From Artemia franciscana (taxonomy: Eukaryota > Arthropoda > Branchiopoda > Anostraca > Artemiidae): DNA of 64,000 nucleotides. This document shows positions 1 to 11,039 of this stretch, in pieces. The position numbers and the translations under genes were made by a program. The notes beneath the pieces were generated by a model, which saw nothing but the letters and a program-made list of their open reading frames with translations, searched no databases and was not told the DNA's origin. Positions within the stretch are counted from its first letter, which is position 1, and each line of letters starts with the position of its first letter. The stretch lies in contig NC_088873.1 of the NCBI RefSeq assembly GCF_032884065.1, forward strand, positions 26,955,658-27,019,657, given 5' to 3'.

Positions 1-94
1 TTATTCCAAATTAGTTTCTAAGTGTTTCCTGAATTTTTTACTTCTGGCGATGAAATGCAAAATTATCCTACAGGATGGGCTAATAATATGAGTG

Positions 95-236
95 TCCTGT
101 GGTGGCGCAGTGGATTTGACCTTAGCTTGGTAATACGGGACCCAGAGATCGAATCACGCTGCAGGAATGCACTGCAGGGCCGACGAAGGGACCATAGTAG
201 TTAAGGAGCGTCGTTAATTCTTAAATAATAATAATA
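95..236 (+). repeat. tRNA-derived SINE
   Basis: A short retroposon with an internal RNA polymerase III promoter. An A box (TGGCGCAGTGG) lies at 103-113 and a B box (GATCGAATC) at 147-155, the spacing expected in a tRNA gene. A tRNA-unrelated body follows and the element ends in an (AAT)n tail at about 221-235. No cloverleaf acceptor stem was recognised, so a SINE is favoured over a true tRNA. It would be mobilised in trans by a LINE. It lies in an intron upstream of the first readable SPATA20-like exon. Confidence 0.75.
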
Positions 237-430
237 TGAGAACACCTCAAGCTGTTAGAACTAGATCTTTATTTTTGATGTGTCATAATGAGCCAAATGT
301 TTGGAATAACTTGCCCGAATTTTCAAAAAAGTTGGCATATGTATGTGATTTCTGTAGAGATCTGAAAACAGTTTGTCTTCGGTTGTACTGTTTTGAAGAA
401 AAGTTAAAATTGAATTTAATTTGCACTTTA

Positions 431-563
431 GTTCTGACCACCCAATACAGATGTGAGGATATTCTTTGTTTTAAACGTTTCTTATGGAAATGTTTGATTC
501 TTATAAAATGTCTTTTTTTACTCCAATCTTTAAGCTTCATTACTGTAGTCACTGTTAAGTCCT
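431..563 (+). repeat. Direct repeat copy 1 (duplicated exon end plus donor site)
   Basis: About 130 bases nearly identical to 1220-1347. The second copy contains the last 17 or so bases of a SPATA20-like exon, its donor site and the start of the following intron. This copy lies upstream of that exon in what should be intron, so it carries a decoy 5' splice site (GAT|GTGAGG) with no exon body attached. Confidence 0.85.
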
Positions 564-869
564 CCCCCTCCCCCTCACTTTACACACTGTAGTTCCCCCC
601 CCCCCTCCCCCAAAAAATGGATATAAATTGTTTAATGTTTTGTCGGATGGCAGAAGGGGTTTTTGAGTGTGTTGGCAGCGGAACGAGTTGTTGTTTGGAA
701 AGGTCGCTGCGACCAGGAGCAGGGCAAGTGTAGATTTTTTCTCTCTTTCTTTCTTTTTTTTTCTTTTTCTCTTTCTAAATTGTATCTATATGTTTAAGAA
801 GTTACTCGAAGGAAGCGAAAACTTACATTAAATATTTTGTTAAATTGCTTTTTTTTGGGTTTTCTTTGT

Positions 870-870
<1 letters not shown>

Positions 871-941
<71 letters not shown>
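871..941. repeat. Poly-T tract (71 bases)
   Basis: Uninterrupted run of T. On the - strand it could be the poly-A tail of a retroposed element, but no element body was recognised beside it. Assembly length is likely unreliable. Confidence 0.9.
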
Positions 942-942
<1 letters not shown>

Positions 943-1073
943 AATAAATCCGGTTATTCAGAGATTCAAAAGGATGCAGACCTGAAAAATTGTTGTGAAT
1001 CCCTGACGTAGTCTAAGTTGGAAAAATTTATATCAGAAAAGCAAGGATGCTCCCTGATTGTAAATTATTTTAG

Positions 1074-1236
1074 GTTTAATGTTGACTGGTTTTGCCCGAG
1101 CTGGATTTATATTCAATAACAAGAATTACTTGGATCGTGCGCAGCAAAATGCAGAATTTCTTGAAAAATACTTATGTACTGATGAAGGCACTCTCATCAG
1201 ATCCATATACAAAGGACCTGATCACCCAATACAGAT
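1074..1236 (+). CDS. SPATA20: SPATA20-like gene, internal exon (first of four readable)
   Basis: This gene encodes a spermatogenesis-associated protein 20-type protein: an N-terminal thioredoxin-like (DUF255) domain followed by an alpha/alpha six-hairpin glycosidase-like region. Its molecular function is not established. Only the C-terminal part is in the window (exons 1074-1236, 4633-4841, 7278-7477, 9964-10221). This exon translates to the family segment containing LTGFARAG and the following helix, ending in IYKGPDHPIQ. The acceptor is TTTTAG at 1073; the donor GTGAGG begins at 1237. It enters with two bases of a codon and leaves with two, which fits the next exon exactly. Upstream exons, including the thioredoxin domain, lie outside the window. 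I compared the translation with remembered vertebrate SPATA20; no alignment was run. Confidence 0.9.
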
Positions 1237-1347
1237 GTGAGGATATTCTTTTTTTTAAACGTTTCATATGGAAATGTTTGATTCTTATAAAATCTCTTTT
1301 TTTACTCCAATCTTTAAGCTTCATTACTGTAGTCACTGTTAAGTCCA
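1220..1347 (+). repeat. Direct repeat copy 2
   Basis: Partner of 431-563, about 789 bases downstream in the same orientation. It spans the 3' end of the SPATA20-like exon and about 110 bases of intron. It is probably the source copy, because here the sequence is continuous with the coding exon. Confidence 0.85.
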
Positions 1348-2814
1348 AATGAATTAGTAATGTGTCATTCTTTAGTGGATCAAATTGATTTTTAAGAAAA
1401 ATGCCTTTCAGGACACCGGCTTCTGAAGACAAGTGATTAAAATTGTGTCGTTAGGATGAACTTACTTACTTATACTTCCTGCGGGACCAGACATGGATTC
1501 ATCAACCGACATCTAGAATAGTCCTTATGGTTGACTTCCATTGGTCGGGATCTTGTGCCGGAGCCACCAGTTCCCCATATTCTGTTAAAGTTACAAAATC
1601 ACCAACGGTATCGAGGTATTTTTGACAGATTCTTCAATTCAACGCCAGGACGTCTATGCCAATCTGACAAAGGACCAATTTGAAGCACTTGCTTTATGAT
1701 ATACATGATTATAATACTAATAATATAATCCTTCCTATTGGATTTTGTTGCCTTAAACCTGAAATCGAGATTTACTAACTTTCGATGTCTCAACTTCACA
1801 TACATTATACATATTGGTAAAACTTTTAGCATATAATGACCATATGGTGATCATACATAATGATATTTCATGGTTCCATATTATGATCCCAGGCTAAAAT
1901 TTGTGTTAAACCAACGTAATTTGTGCATTAAGGTAGTTTGAAGAAAATTATCACTTTTCTAAACATTTTGATGAATGGTGCACATAATTTCCATTGAGTA
2001 TGTCTGTAAAAGACAAAGCCTATAACGATCTAGCTTTTTTAAAACCTGATCGGTTTCTCTGTAAGATTTGAAGCCAGTAAAAAGAACAGTAAGCTTTGAG
2101 TCACATAAATGTCAACAATTAAACTAAAATGTTAATTAATTAAACCAATAAGATACTAAATGATTAAACTCTTAAAATGTTACAATTAAACTCTTAACTT
2201 CTTTTCCCGATTCTGAATCAGGAAAATCTAGTCAGGGAAATAATTTGCTAATTTTTTCATCCTGATTCTCCTTCAGTCGGTAGTGCTATGCGTAATTGAG
2301 GGCTAATCCTCCGTCCCCCAAAAAATAGCGATAGATTACATAAAAACACTTAATGGAGTTGATTGGTTAGCAGAAAGGCTGCCACTTTTCCTAAAATATT
2401 GGAATTTCGGTCGTTAGCTAGGGATAATTGGAAAAGTTTTTATATCAAACATGAACCTTGAAAACTAAATTAGGCTCATATTATTTGAAATCTTTTCAAA
2501 CCTCAGGTTTTTCTTAAAGTGAATCTCGGGATATTGTTACCTTCTCAGTGGCAGCCACTTTTGGTGACAGCTAGGTTGGCAGTCTTTTGCCAACCATTGG
2601 AAATGTAACGTTTGAATTTTTAATTATTTGTGTTAGCAAAATTTTCTTGTGAATTGTATTGCCCTGCAATAACGTTACAAATTCCGAGAGATGCTCTCCT
2701 ATGAAGTTTTCCAAGCAGTATTTCGGCCCACTTTCGCCTGCAATCTGGTGTTAGCATCACAAGCAGATAATCTTTTACTACTTTTCTTTTCTTTTAACAC
2801 GGTCTTAAATTTTC

Positions 2815-3765
2815 AGGGTTAGTCCAGAAAGTATTTAAAAAAGGGCCTAACCCGAAACAAATTGCAAGAGAAATGCTTCTTTAACTACCCGACCCGGAAA
2901 ATGCGCTGATTCCAAATATGCGAAGTTTACTCATCAAGCTGCTCCACAAATACATGTTTTTTTTGGGTTAAGGTTGATTTTGAGAGTGTGAAAATCGTGC
3001 TTCCTTGTAAAGGCGTACAACAACAAAATTGATGTCTAAAAAAGGGTACTTGATTACAGTACAATCACCTTGCGAAAATCACCTTTATTTGAACGTACAA
3101 TTACAAGTCTCATTTAAATGTTCTATTAGTGTTAAGCTCAACTGAATCTGAAGAAGCTGAAGATGAATAATAAGGAGTTGAGGATCTGGATGATAACGAA
3201 GATCTATGAATATTGATATTTCGTTTTTCTATCACATTTGTGTATTATATAACCGAAAAAGTCAAGAATGTTTTAATCGTTAGTTAAACCATTGAAATGG
3301 GCCATAGTTGTCGTTCTACATTTTAAGATCTGTTTCTTCAGATTCAGCAGAGCTTAACACTGATGGAATATTTGATTGAAACTTAAATTTTACGTTGAAA
3401 TAAAGGTGATTTTCATTATCACCTTGGCTTAGTACGTTTTCTAAACAACTCCCAAAAATTAACTTCAACCTCAAAAACCCCAACTTTTCATTTTAAGCTC
3501 AAATAAAACTAATTCTTATAATCACCATGATTTATCACCCTATTCCAGACCTTAGTTTTGTTGCTGTACGCCTATATATGGAAACATGAATTTCACCCCC
3601 TCAAAATCAACCTCAACCTCAAAAAATATATATTTGTGAAACAGCTAGATGAGCAAACTTTGCATATTTGGAATCGTTGCATTTTTCTGATTTGGGTAGT
3701 CAAAGAATCATTTCTTTCTCAATTTGTTTCGGGTCAAACCGTTCCCTTCCTTGACTAGGTGTACA
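2815..3765. repeat. Long foldback (inverted repeat) element
   Basis: The left arm (about 2815-3170) and right arm (about 3330-3765) are diverged reverse complements. Shared blocks include ACCCGAAACAAATTG, GATTCCAAATATGC and AATCACCTTTATTT, with their complements in mirrored order on the right. A spacer of about 150 bases separates them. Arm identity looks like roughly 75-80 percent by eye. No ORF inside is credible. This is probably an old non-autonomous DNA transposon of the long-hairpin (MITE or foldback) type in a SPATA20-like intron. The exact ends and target duplication were not resolved. Confidence 0.75.
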
Positions 3766-3770
3766 GTTTA

Positions 3771-3773
<3 letters not shown>

Positions 3774-3859
<86 letters not shown>
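3774..3859. repeat. (CT)n microsatellite
   Basis: About 43 dinucleotide units of CT with no interruption. It borders the right arm of the long foldback. The apparent serine-leucine and arginine-glutamate reading frames across it are artefacts of the repeat. Confidence 0.97.
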
Positions 3860-3862
<3 letters not shown>

Positions 3863-4006
3863 ATCCCCCTCTTTCTCCTCTTCTTTTTCTTTCGATTCCT
3901 TCTGTTTCTCTGTGTATGTATACATAACATATCTTTATTGTGGGCTCAAAATATTGACATCTTAACATAAACCATAAAGTTCAGAATCATTGTCTTTTTT
4001 TTCAAC

Positions 4007-4014
<8 letters not shown>

Positions 4015-4080
<66 letters not shown>
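4015..4080. repeat. Poly-T tract (66 bases)
   Basis: Uninterrupted T run, about 155 bases after the CT microsatellite. No retroposon body was recognised at its side. Confidence 0.9.
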
Positions 4081-4083
<3 letters not shown>

Positions 4084-4632
4084 CAAATTCTTACTCTATA
4101 GCTGTTTGAAAAAATATTGGAATAAAGTTCATGTGTTATCCATCAAAAGCACATTCTTTTGCCTTTCAAGTGGTTTGGTTTTCGAAATTTTATCATGCCA
4201 TGCACAAAATCAGCATTACCTCTTTCTGAAGGGCACTCTGTTGCAGAAAGTTGAACTCCATTAACTAATTTTGTTAATGTGTTTATTCTGTTACCAAATG
4301 CTAGCTTGTAACGAATTATTTGGTTTTTCTTTTATTGTAACATATGGAAATTGAATTAATAAAAAATTTATTGTTGTCCAGAATACACTTTTTTGTATGA
4401 GGTAACATTATTTTCGGCAAATAACGAAATCTGTTCTACATTTTTCAAACGTTTATCTATACTTATTATAAGAAAACAGTTTGGTTTTAGACGCATTTTA
4501 AAGAAGAATTAGACCTAAACTCCACATCAATGTCGGTGCATTTCAATCGTTACCTATCTAAATTGCTTGTATAAATCTGTTTCTCACTATGACTCACTAT
4601 CTTTTGATGTTAATTTTTTTATTAAAATACAG

Positions 4633-4841
4633 TTCTGAACCGATTCATGGTTTTGCTGACGACTATGCTTTTGTTATTCGTGGGTTTTTGGACCTACATA
4701 TGGCACTCCAGGATGAACATTGGCTCCAGCTTGCCTACAACTTGCAAAAGAAAATGGATTCATTGTTTTGGGATGAAACTGAGGGTGCTTACTATCAGTC
4801 TCCTGCTGGCGACCCTCATATTATGATTAGGCTTAAGGAGG
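4633..4841 (+). CDS. SPATA20: SPATA20-like gene, exon
   Basis: Acceptor AATACAG precedes 4633. The first base completes a codon begun at 1235. The translation contains the family hallmark GFADDYAFVIRGFLDLH, then a helix with WLQLAYNLQKKMDSLFWD and the conserved end RLKE. The donor GTAAGA begins at 4842, leaving one base that joins the next exon to make the aspartate of DQDGAEP. The ORF runs on past the donor into intron, so the stop at about 4880 is not a protein end. Confidence 0.93.
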
Positions 4842-5521
4842 GTAAGATGCTTTCTCTTATTTTTTTATGTTCATATTTTTAAAGAGGTCTTATATGGCAT
4901 GCACTCCCTTAATATTGAAAATATTAATCTTTTCAGAACCAAAGGACACTAGACTTAAGTTGCCTATGCAACTTGAAATGTTGCTGGAACTCTTTGTCGG
5001 CTTTGTCCAAAAAACGTTGCAGGAGGAACACTTTGGTTGGCAATTCCAGGAAAGGATTTAAAAGGGTTATATTGTCATTTGAACTTTAAATTGATATTTG
5101 TAATATACCAAAGATAAAGACGGTCTTACAGGCGAATTCTACTTTCAAGTCTTTAAACTGCTTCAGACATTTAATCAGATTCCATCTTTCAAAATGCACA
5201 TTAAAGATGGAGTTAGTAACCCCCAGAAGGATTTTAAACTGTATATTTCATGCAAAAGCTCAAAGCTGGTGTTATTATTAAACCTAGTTTGCATTACTAA
5301 GCTATCTGTCGCTTTTCATGATCGTACTATGTTGGATAAACGCTGCAAAAATAAGAGAAGGATACACCAATCAGTAGAGTTTCTCAACCGCTATTTCCCG
5401 AAGAGAACAGTGGTCTAATAACCGATTCCTGACTAAAACTCACTCGCTTGTCTTTAAATTCTGTTCTTCCAATTACTTTCATTAGTTAACTACTTTGCAG
5501 AGGTTTCTAGCATTTTAAACA

Positions 5522-6060
5522 TGAAGATGACCATGGTCTACTGATTTATCCGTACTTGTACTTTTTTTCTCTGTAGCTGACCTGAAATGCACATTTTTCT
5601 TACCCTCAAATGCACCAGAAACAAACAATAAGTACACCAACTAGCAAAAGATACCAGCTCCTCATTGCAAAGATGAAGGTATAACAGCCAATTGTTACTT
5701 GCAAGTCCCTCACTTGGCTTAAAATTCGAACCTGATTTTTTTTTTCTTTCTAGTGTGACCACAAAACTGACTTTGTCAACCCCTTTGAAATTTTTTAAAT
5801 GGCGTATCTAACGCTTCAACCAAGAAGATGACCATGCTGTAAATCTATTCTGAATTGTACGTCCCTGTCTATAGTGAACATGAAACCGAGTTTAGGTGCA
5901 CCAACTAGCGGAAGTACTAAGGCTCATCGCAAAGGTGACCAAGCTATAACAGCCAACTGCTACCTGCATGTCCCTCCCTTGTCGGAAAATTTTAACCACT
6001 TTTTTTTCTAATGTGTACTAGAACACTAAAGTTGTCAACCCGTTGGAATTTTTTTTAATA
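5522..6060. repeat. Diverged two-copy tandem duplication
   Basis: Units at about 5522-5800 and 5822-6060 share ordered blocks such as AAGATGACCATG, CACCAACTAGC, TATAACAGCCAA and TTGTCAACCC. By eye the copies are roughly 70-75 percent alike. No coding sense is evident. This is an intronic duplication in the SPATA20-like gene. Confidence 0.7.
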
Positions 6061-7109
6061 TTAAATTGCATGAAAAATTTTTTGACAAAAAAAAACGATT
6101 TCTTATGCTTTGATCAACTCATCAAGGGGTAGAGATCGGCATTGAATAAAAAAGCATATCTGTCATGGTGAAAAAGTAAATTTTCTCGCCATGGGCAAAC
6201 TGTTTAGTATTACTTCTTAGAGAGAAGTAAAGCGAAAAATCGAATTTGTTGATGGGTTGAGTCGGGTAACCCTTGCAGATCTTAAGCACTTTCCGATTTT
6301 AATCCTACTCCAATTCGAAACTGGTGGCCGCCAGCTTGCCTTCTAGAACGCAGCTTCCCAGTCGAAAGCTGAGACATCGCTCAATGGAACGAAAGGTTTT
6401 GTGCATAACTTCAGATTATCCTCTCCGACTTGCACTATAAAACTCCAATTCAACTCAGACACTGTTGTCTCTGGCTAATAACTAGTTAAAACCATCCTCT
6501 TTGGCAAAGGCCAGAATTAAATATAGCGTTGCAAAATCTAATGTCGTATTAATCTATCCGGTATACGTTCCACACTTTCTGTAAAAACCGTCGAAGTTCG
6601 ACCTATACCACTTTTCTGCAATAATGTTGAAATTGGTGGACTAAAAAAAAAGGACAAAACCAAACTGCTGCTCCTCCGATACAGTTTCAGCTTCTTTTGA
6701 CAGGAAGAAAAAATCTTTTGCCGATATCTTTTGAAAAGTCTCGGTGATTTTTTTTTTCTTGGCTGCAATATTCAGCTTTGATTGACCAACTGCATACGAG
6801 GAAGCTTTTAATCAAATTTTGCTAAAATGTTCCTGCTCCACAGTCTCATGTTGACTTGGGGGTAAACCAAGGAGTATTATTGACTTAAAGGAAATGCAAA
6901 TTAATATCCCAAATCTAAAGGGAAAGGGCTTTTATCTTGACAAAATTATGAAGGGATATCCAAACATGAAATACGTAGGATTATCCTTAAGCAGGAAATA
7001 CGGGTAGAAAATATTGTCATAGATGGAGCATAAAATAGCGGGTTATTCTTCATGCGGTTCTACATTACACACTTACTCGTAGAGGATGTGAGGAGTCCAA
7101 GGAAAGATC

Positions 7110-7131
7110 TCTCTCTCTCTCTCTCTCTCTA
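7110..7131. repeat. Short (TC)n microsatellite
   Basis: About 11 TC units in intron, upstream of the exon at 7278. Confidence 0.85.
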
Positions 7132-7277
7132 AGGACTAAATAAGGACTCTTTCCTCCGTGAGTGTCCCAACCTACCTTGGAATATAATGGCTACTTTGAA
7201 ATTTGTCTGTTCGAGTTATCTTTTCTTTTTTCTGTTCCATATCAAATTTAGGAGTATAATTGAACATTTATTTTCAG

Positions 7278-7477
7278 ATCAAGATGGAGCAGAGCCAACA
7301 AGTAGCTCTGTAGCGGTTGAAAATTTGGTGCGATTGGGTGCGCTGCTTGATGACGCAACGTGCATGGAGAAAGCTCGCAAGACTTTAAGTGCATTTAAAG
7401 ATCGAATTGACAAAATTCCAGTTGCCTTAACGGAAATGCTGTGTGGCTTTATGATGTACAATCATGGGTTGACCGAG
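7278..7477 (+). CDS. SPATA20: SPATA20-like gene, exon
   Basis: The acceptor TTTTCAG ends at 7277. The translation begins DQDGAEPTSSSVAVENLVRL, the most conserved block of the SPATA20 C-terminal region, followed by a helical stretch ending in GFMMYNHGLTE. The donor GTATGG begins at 7478 and the exon ends on a codon boundary, which the next exon accepts. The 200 bases plus one borrowed base give 67 codons. Confidence 0.94.
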
Positions 7478-8848
7478 GTATGGTTAAACGGATATAAACT
7501 ATTGAATTTTTTCTTTGCTCAAAAATTTGTATTCATAATAATGAACTAGTCCGCCAATTTCTTTCATTGACTTTTGCAACAGAAAATATAGTTTAGAAGT
7601 TTTTCAATAGTAGGGCTTCTTTCTTTAGGAAAGGGTTTAAATCAGCTATTAATACTGTGTGCTTAGATGCCTTCGCACTTTAAATCAAAGTAGATCGAAG
7701 TTCGATAAATTGAAGGAAAAAGAACCTTCTGTTTGTGTGCATCTCTATAAAGTCAGAAAAACTTATTTTACAAAAAATTCACAACTTTTGTTTTAATCTT
7801 TTTACTCTTAAATGCATTGAAGTGGAATTAGGGATGATTTAGTTCTCAGTTCAATACCACAAAGAATGGTCTTGGAGTTTGGAATAAAAATTTAACTACT
7901 ATCGTTCATCCTACATTTTATTACCCTGGAGGTTTGTAATGTTGCGTGCAAGCTCCCATCGGGGACATTGCTGTTTTAATGAAAAAGTGGAGCGAAAACT
8001 GGAACGTAACAATTGTCCCTAAAGCGGGTTAATTCACTGTTCAAATCGCCACAAAATGATTATAACTTATTTATAACCTAAAATTCATGTTCTGCAATTT
8101 TTAGAATAACATTTAAATTAACTTTATAATGGCATTGCAAAGGACCAGTTGAAGCATTGCATTTTCCTTTATTTTATGCCTTATTATGCATAGCTTAAAG
8201 TTATCTGAAATATCTATCTGTAATTGTATAGAATCTTGTTCTATTACAATCTGTAATTGTAATTGTATAGAATCAATATGTAGGATGAGAATCTGAGTGT
8301 TTATATTTTGATTCCTTATCTGGAATATCTTTTTGAACCGGAAAACAAATTAGAATTAAAAAACAATGTTATGCGTGAAAAGTCAAAAGCGAATTCAAAA
8401 CTGAAAACGAACAAAAATTGGTTCAGATAAGATTTCAAATCTAAAATGAGTTGGAAATACTGTATAAAATGAACAGAAATTAGACCTTTGTTATTGTCTT
8501 TATAACTAGCTCTTATAAAGCTTTAGTTTCAAACGAGTTGATGAATCCCCACATGAAAGAGTCAATGTAAATTCGCTTTTCATTAGAGATTTTTTTTTGT
8601 CCATAAAATTACAGTAATTCAGAAACAAATAATTGTGTATTTGATTTTAATCTTTTTATTATTGAGTTAAAGAACATAAGTGAAGATGGAAGCAAAGGAA
8701 ACACAAAATATTTTGGCAATCTTAATCGTAAACGGGAAAAGTCCGGAAAGGGATAGACAAGAGAAAAGGATAGTTTCTTGGATTTAAGTTGGGAAAACTC
8801 TGAACTAAAGTAAAGAAGAATACTAACATGATTGTACAGAATCAAGAG

Positions 8849-8995
8849 CATACAGCTACGTTTATCGAACTAGTCGAAGAGTTATCGAAATTATGAGTTC
8901 AGAGTTATGAGTTAGCATACAGCTACGTTTATCGGACTAGTCGTTGTGTTATCGAAGTCATGAGTTAAGAGTTATCTGATTGATTAGTAGCAATG
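8849..8995. repeat. Two-unit tandem repeat of about 74 bases
   Basis: Two adjacent units, each beginning with CATACAGCTACGTTTATCG and containing ACTAGTCG and a GTTATCGAA block. They lie in the last SPATA20-like intron and are non-coding. Confidence 0.8.
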
Positions 8996-9963
8996 CTAGA
9001 CTTATTAAGTTTATTTATAACCAGCAGATTATGCCTAGGGTGTTTTTGGATTGGAATTAGTTTTTTTTACTAATTTTTACACACTTCAGACGCTCGAGAG
9101 TTAAAAGTATCTATAGCAGGTAAGAACGCAAAAACTATTGAGAAAGGCTTAAAACGTTTCGAGCCATCTGTCCATCTGTTAGAAAGTCCAGGAAAGCAGG
9201 TTGTACTTCAAGCAAAAGTAACATGCTCAAGCCGAACTCCGTTGCCATATTTTGATGGTAGAACGCCTGGTATGTGGTAGGTGGTAGGTGGTATGTGGTT
9301 TGGTGGGAATGATTTCTAATCATGATTTCTAAATCATGCAATGTCAAAGGGAACTTGCAATTCCTAAAGCATTGTAATTTGGCAGACTGAACACATTAAA
9401 AAAATTACACCCCAAAGTCTTTTTAATTCTGGAGTTCCTATTTCATGTGTTAAAGAGGAAAATAACCTGTTTGAGTTGAGTGGACGAGTATGAAGCGCAA
9501 TGTCCATTTTAGCTTAAAATGTCTATTTTATTTATAAATAAATTAAATATCGCTAATACCTTTCTTCAAACAGCCATAAAATTATATAAGAATGATAGGC
9601 AAACTCACGACATTCCAGATTATCTAGGTTTGAAAACCAGAGACTGCAGTCAAAACTCATGAAACCAGTTGCTTTTTTTGATCATGTGACTTAATTGGAA
9701 CTTTTAGAATGTTTTTATCAATCTTAGTTGACCTAACTCATTCTTTCTATCAGATATTTATTATTCTGTCTCAGCAGTTGTTCTTGTAAGGAAAAGAAGT
9801 TTTTTCTAACCCTTCCCACTGACTTATCTTGATTAACTTTATTCTTCTATGGAATAACTTTATTGAATTCTTGAAGGCGCATAATTATACTCTTCATTTT
9901 CAAACATGTCTCTTCTCTTATTCTTCTAAAGCCATCTTTTAATATTCATCTTCATCTTCAAAG

Positions 9964-10221
9964 GTATCTGTCGCCGGAAGAAGAAACTCCACAGATACTG
10001 CTGCTCTGGTAAACGTCCTCCGTGAAAATTTAATTCCTGATTTGGGATTCCTGTATTTTGACCAGGAGAGTAGTTATGACTTCATAAAATCAACAAAACC
10101 GGCATTTAAAGATTGTGTGATGATTGGTGAAGAAGCCACAGCATATGTGTGTAGAAATAAGTCTTGTGCCCCACCGTGCACAAACCGTGCAGACTTGGCA
10201 AATATATTGAAGACTATTTAA
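9964..10221 (+). CDS. SPATA20: SPATA20-like gene, terminal exon with stop
   Basis: The acceptor AAAG ends at 9963 and the exon starts in phase 0. It encodes 85 residues: VSVAGRRNSTDTAALVNVL, a middle segment with FLYFDQESSYDF, then the ATAYVCRNKSC cysteine-bearing motif that also ends vertebrate SPATA20, closing in LANILKTI and TAA at 10219-10221. All four exons join without a frameshift or stop, so the gene looks functional here. An AATAAA signal follows at 10284. Confidence 0.93.
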   Translation, partial: VSVAGRRNSTDTAALVNVLRENLIPDLGFLYFDQESSYDFIKSTKPAFKDCVMIGEEATAYVCRNKSCAPPCTNRADLANILKTI

Positions 10222-10283
10222 GCTGTGTTATAAAGGTTTTCTTTTTGTCATTCTTTTGGCTTTCGGTAATGCTTTAATTTTAG

Positions 10284-10289
10284 AATAAA
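10284..10289 (+). terminator. Polyadenylation signal of the SPATA20-like gene
   Basis: AATAAA 63 bases after the stop codon, in TTTTAGAATAAAAGTCG. The spacing suits a short 3' untranslated region. Cleavage would be expected around 10300-10320. Confidence 0.65.
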
Positions 10290-11039
10290 AGTCGTCATTT
10301 GAATAAGTAACATCTAGCACGCTTAACTGCCAAAAAAAGAAGAGAAATTAAATCAATCTTTAGGTTCAAATGTAGTGGTCTACCAAATCTTAACTGCATT
10401 GAGAAATTCTACATTAGCAGTTTTGCAAAAGTTCATGGCGCCTAAAATACTCCAACTCACAGAATTTACGAAATCCACGGGTTTTCGATGAACTAGTCTT
10501 CACTTTTTATTCTTGGTAATTCATTAATGTTAATATTTTGGAACCATTTTAAATATTACACGATTTTTGAAAGTGGGGCAGCTTCAAAAAAGGAGAAAAA
10601 AAGAAAATTGTGTAAAATATTCTATTCTAAGCTTTGGCTACGATACGATATGATACTTCATTATTCAACACAATTATGACTGTTTAAATTATGCATCTAC
10701 TGCAGTGATGGAAGAACATAAGTTTTTGTTGGCGTGCAATAGTAAAAATTTATCATTTTCTAAACACACAAAAAAATAACATAATAAATAACTAACAAAA
10801 TGAAAAAAACATGCCACAAAAAAAAAGTTAAAAAAAGATCAATCTCCTTCACAAGATCCCCTCAAAAAAAAAATTTCCCAGCGATCCTACTCCCTCACTA
10901 CCACCCATCCACCTACTCCTCCTTACCACCCCCAGCAAACCAGAACTCCCTACCACCTCCTGTCTCCTCACAAATAAACACAAATTCAACCCTTCTATAT
11001 TAAATAATCTTTTAACTTTGTCTTAAACTCCAGAAGATG

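Noticed and set aside
95-236. Functional tRNA gene
   Set aside because: A and B boxes are present but no cloverleaf acceptor pairing was found and the element has an (AAT)n tail.
3700-3968. ORFs over the CT microsatellite (both strands)
   Set aside because: They are dipeptide runs produced by a dinucleotide repeat open in all frames.
4867-5061. Possible extra SPATA20-like exon (acceptor-like TTTTCAG at 4937)
   Set aside because: The homologous protein passes directly from RLKE at 4841 to DQDGAEP at 7278 with matching phase, and the translation here has no family similarity.
6240-6770. Possible retroelement fragment
   Set aside because: Broken frames suggested a coding relic, but no named domain motif could be identified, so it is not listed as a feature.
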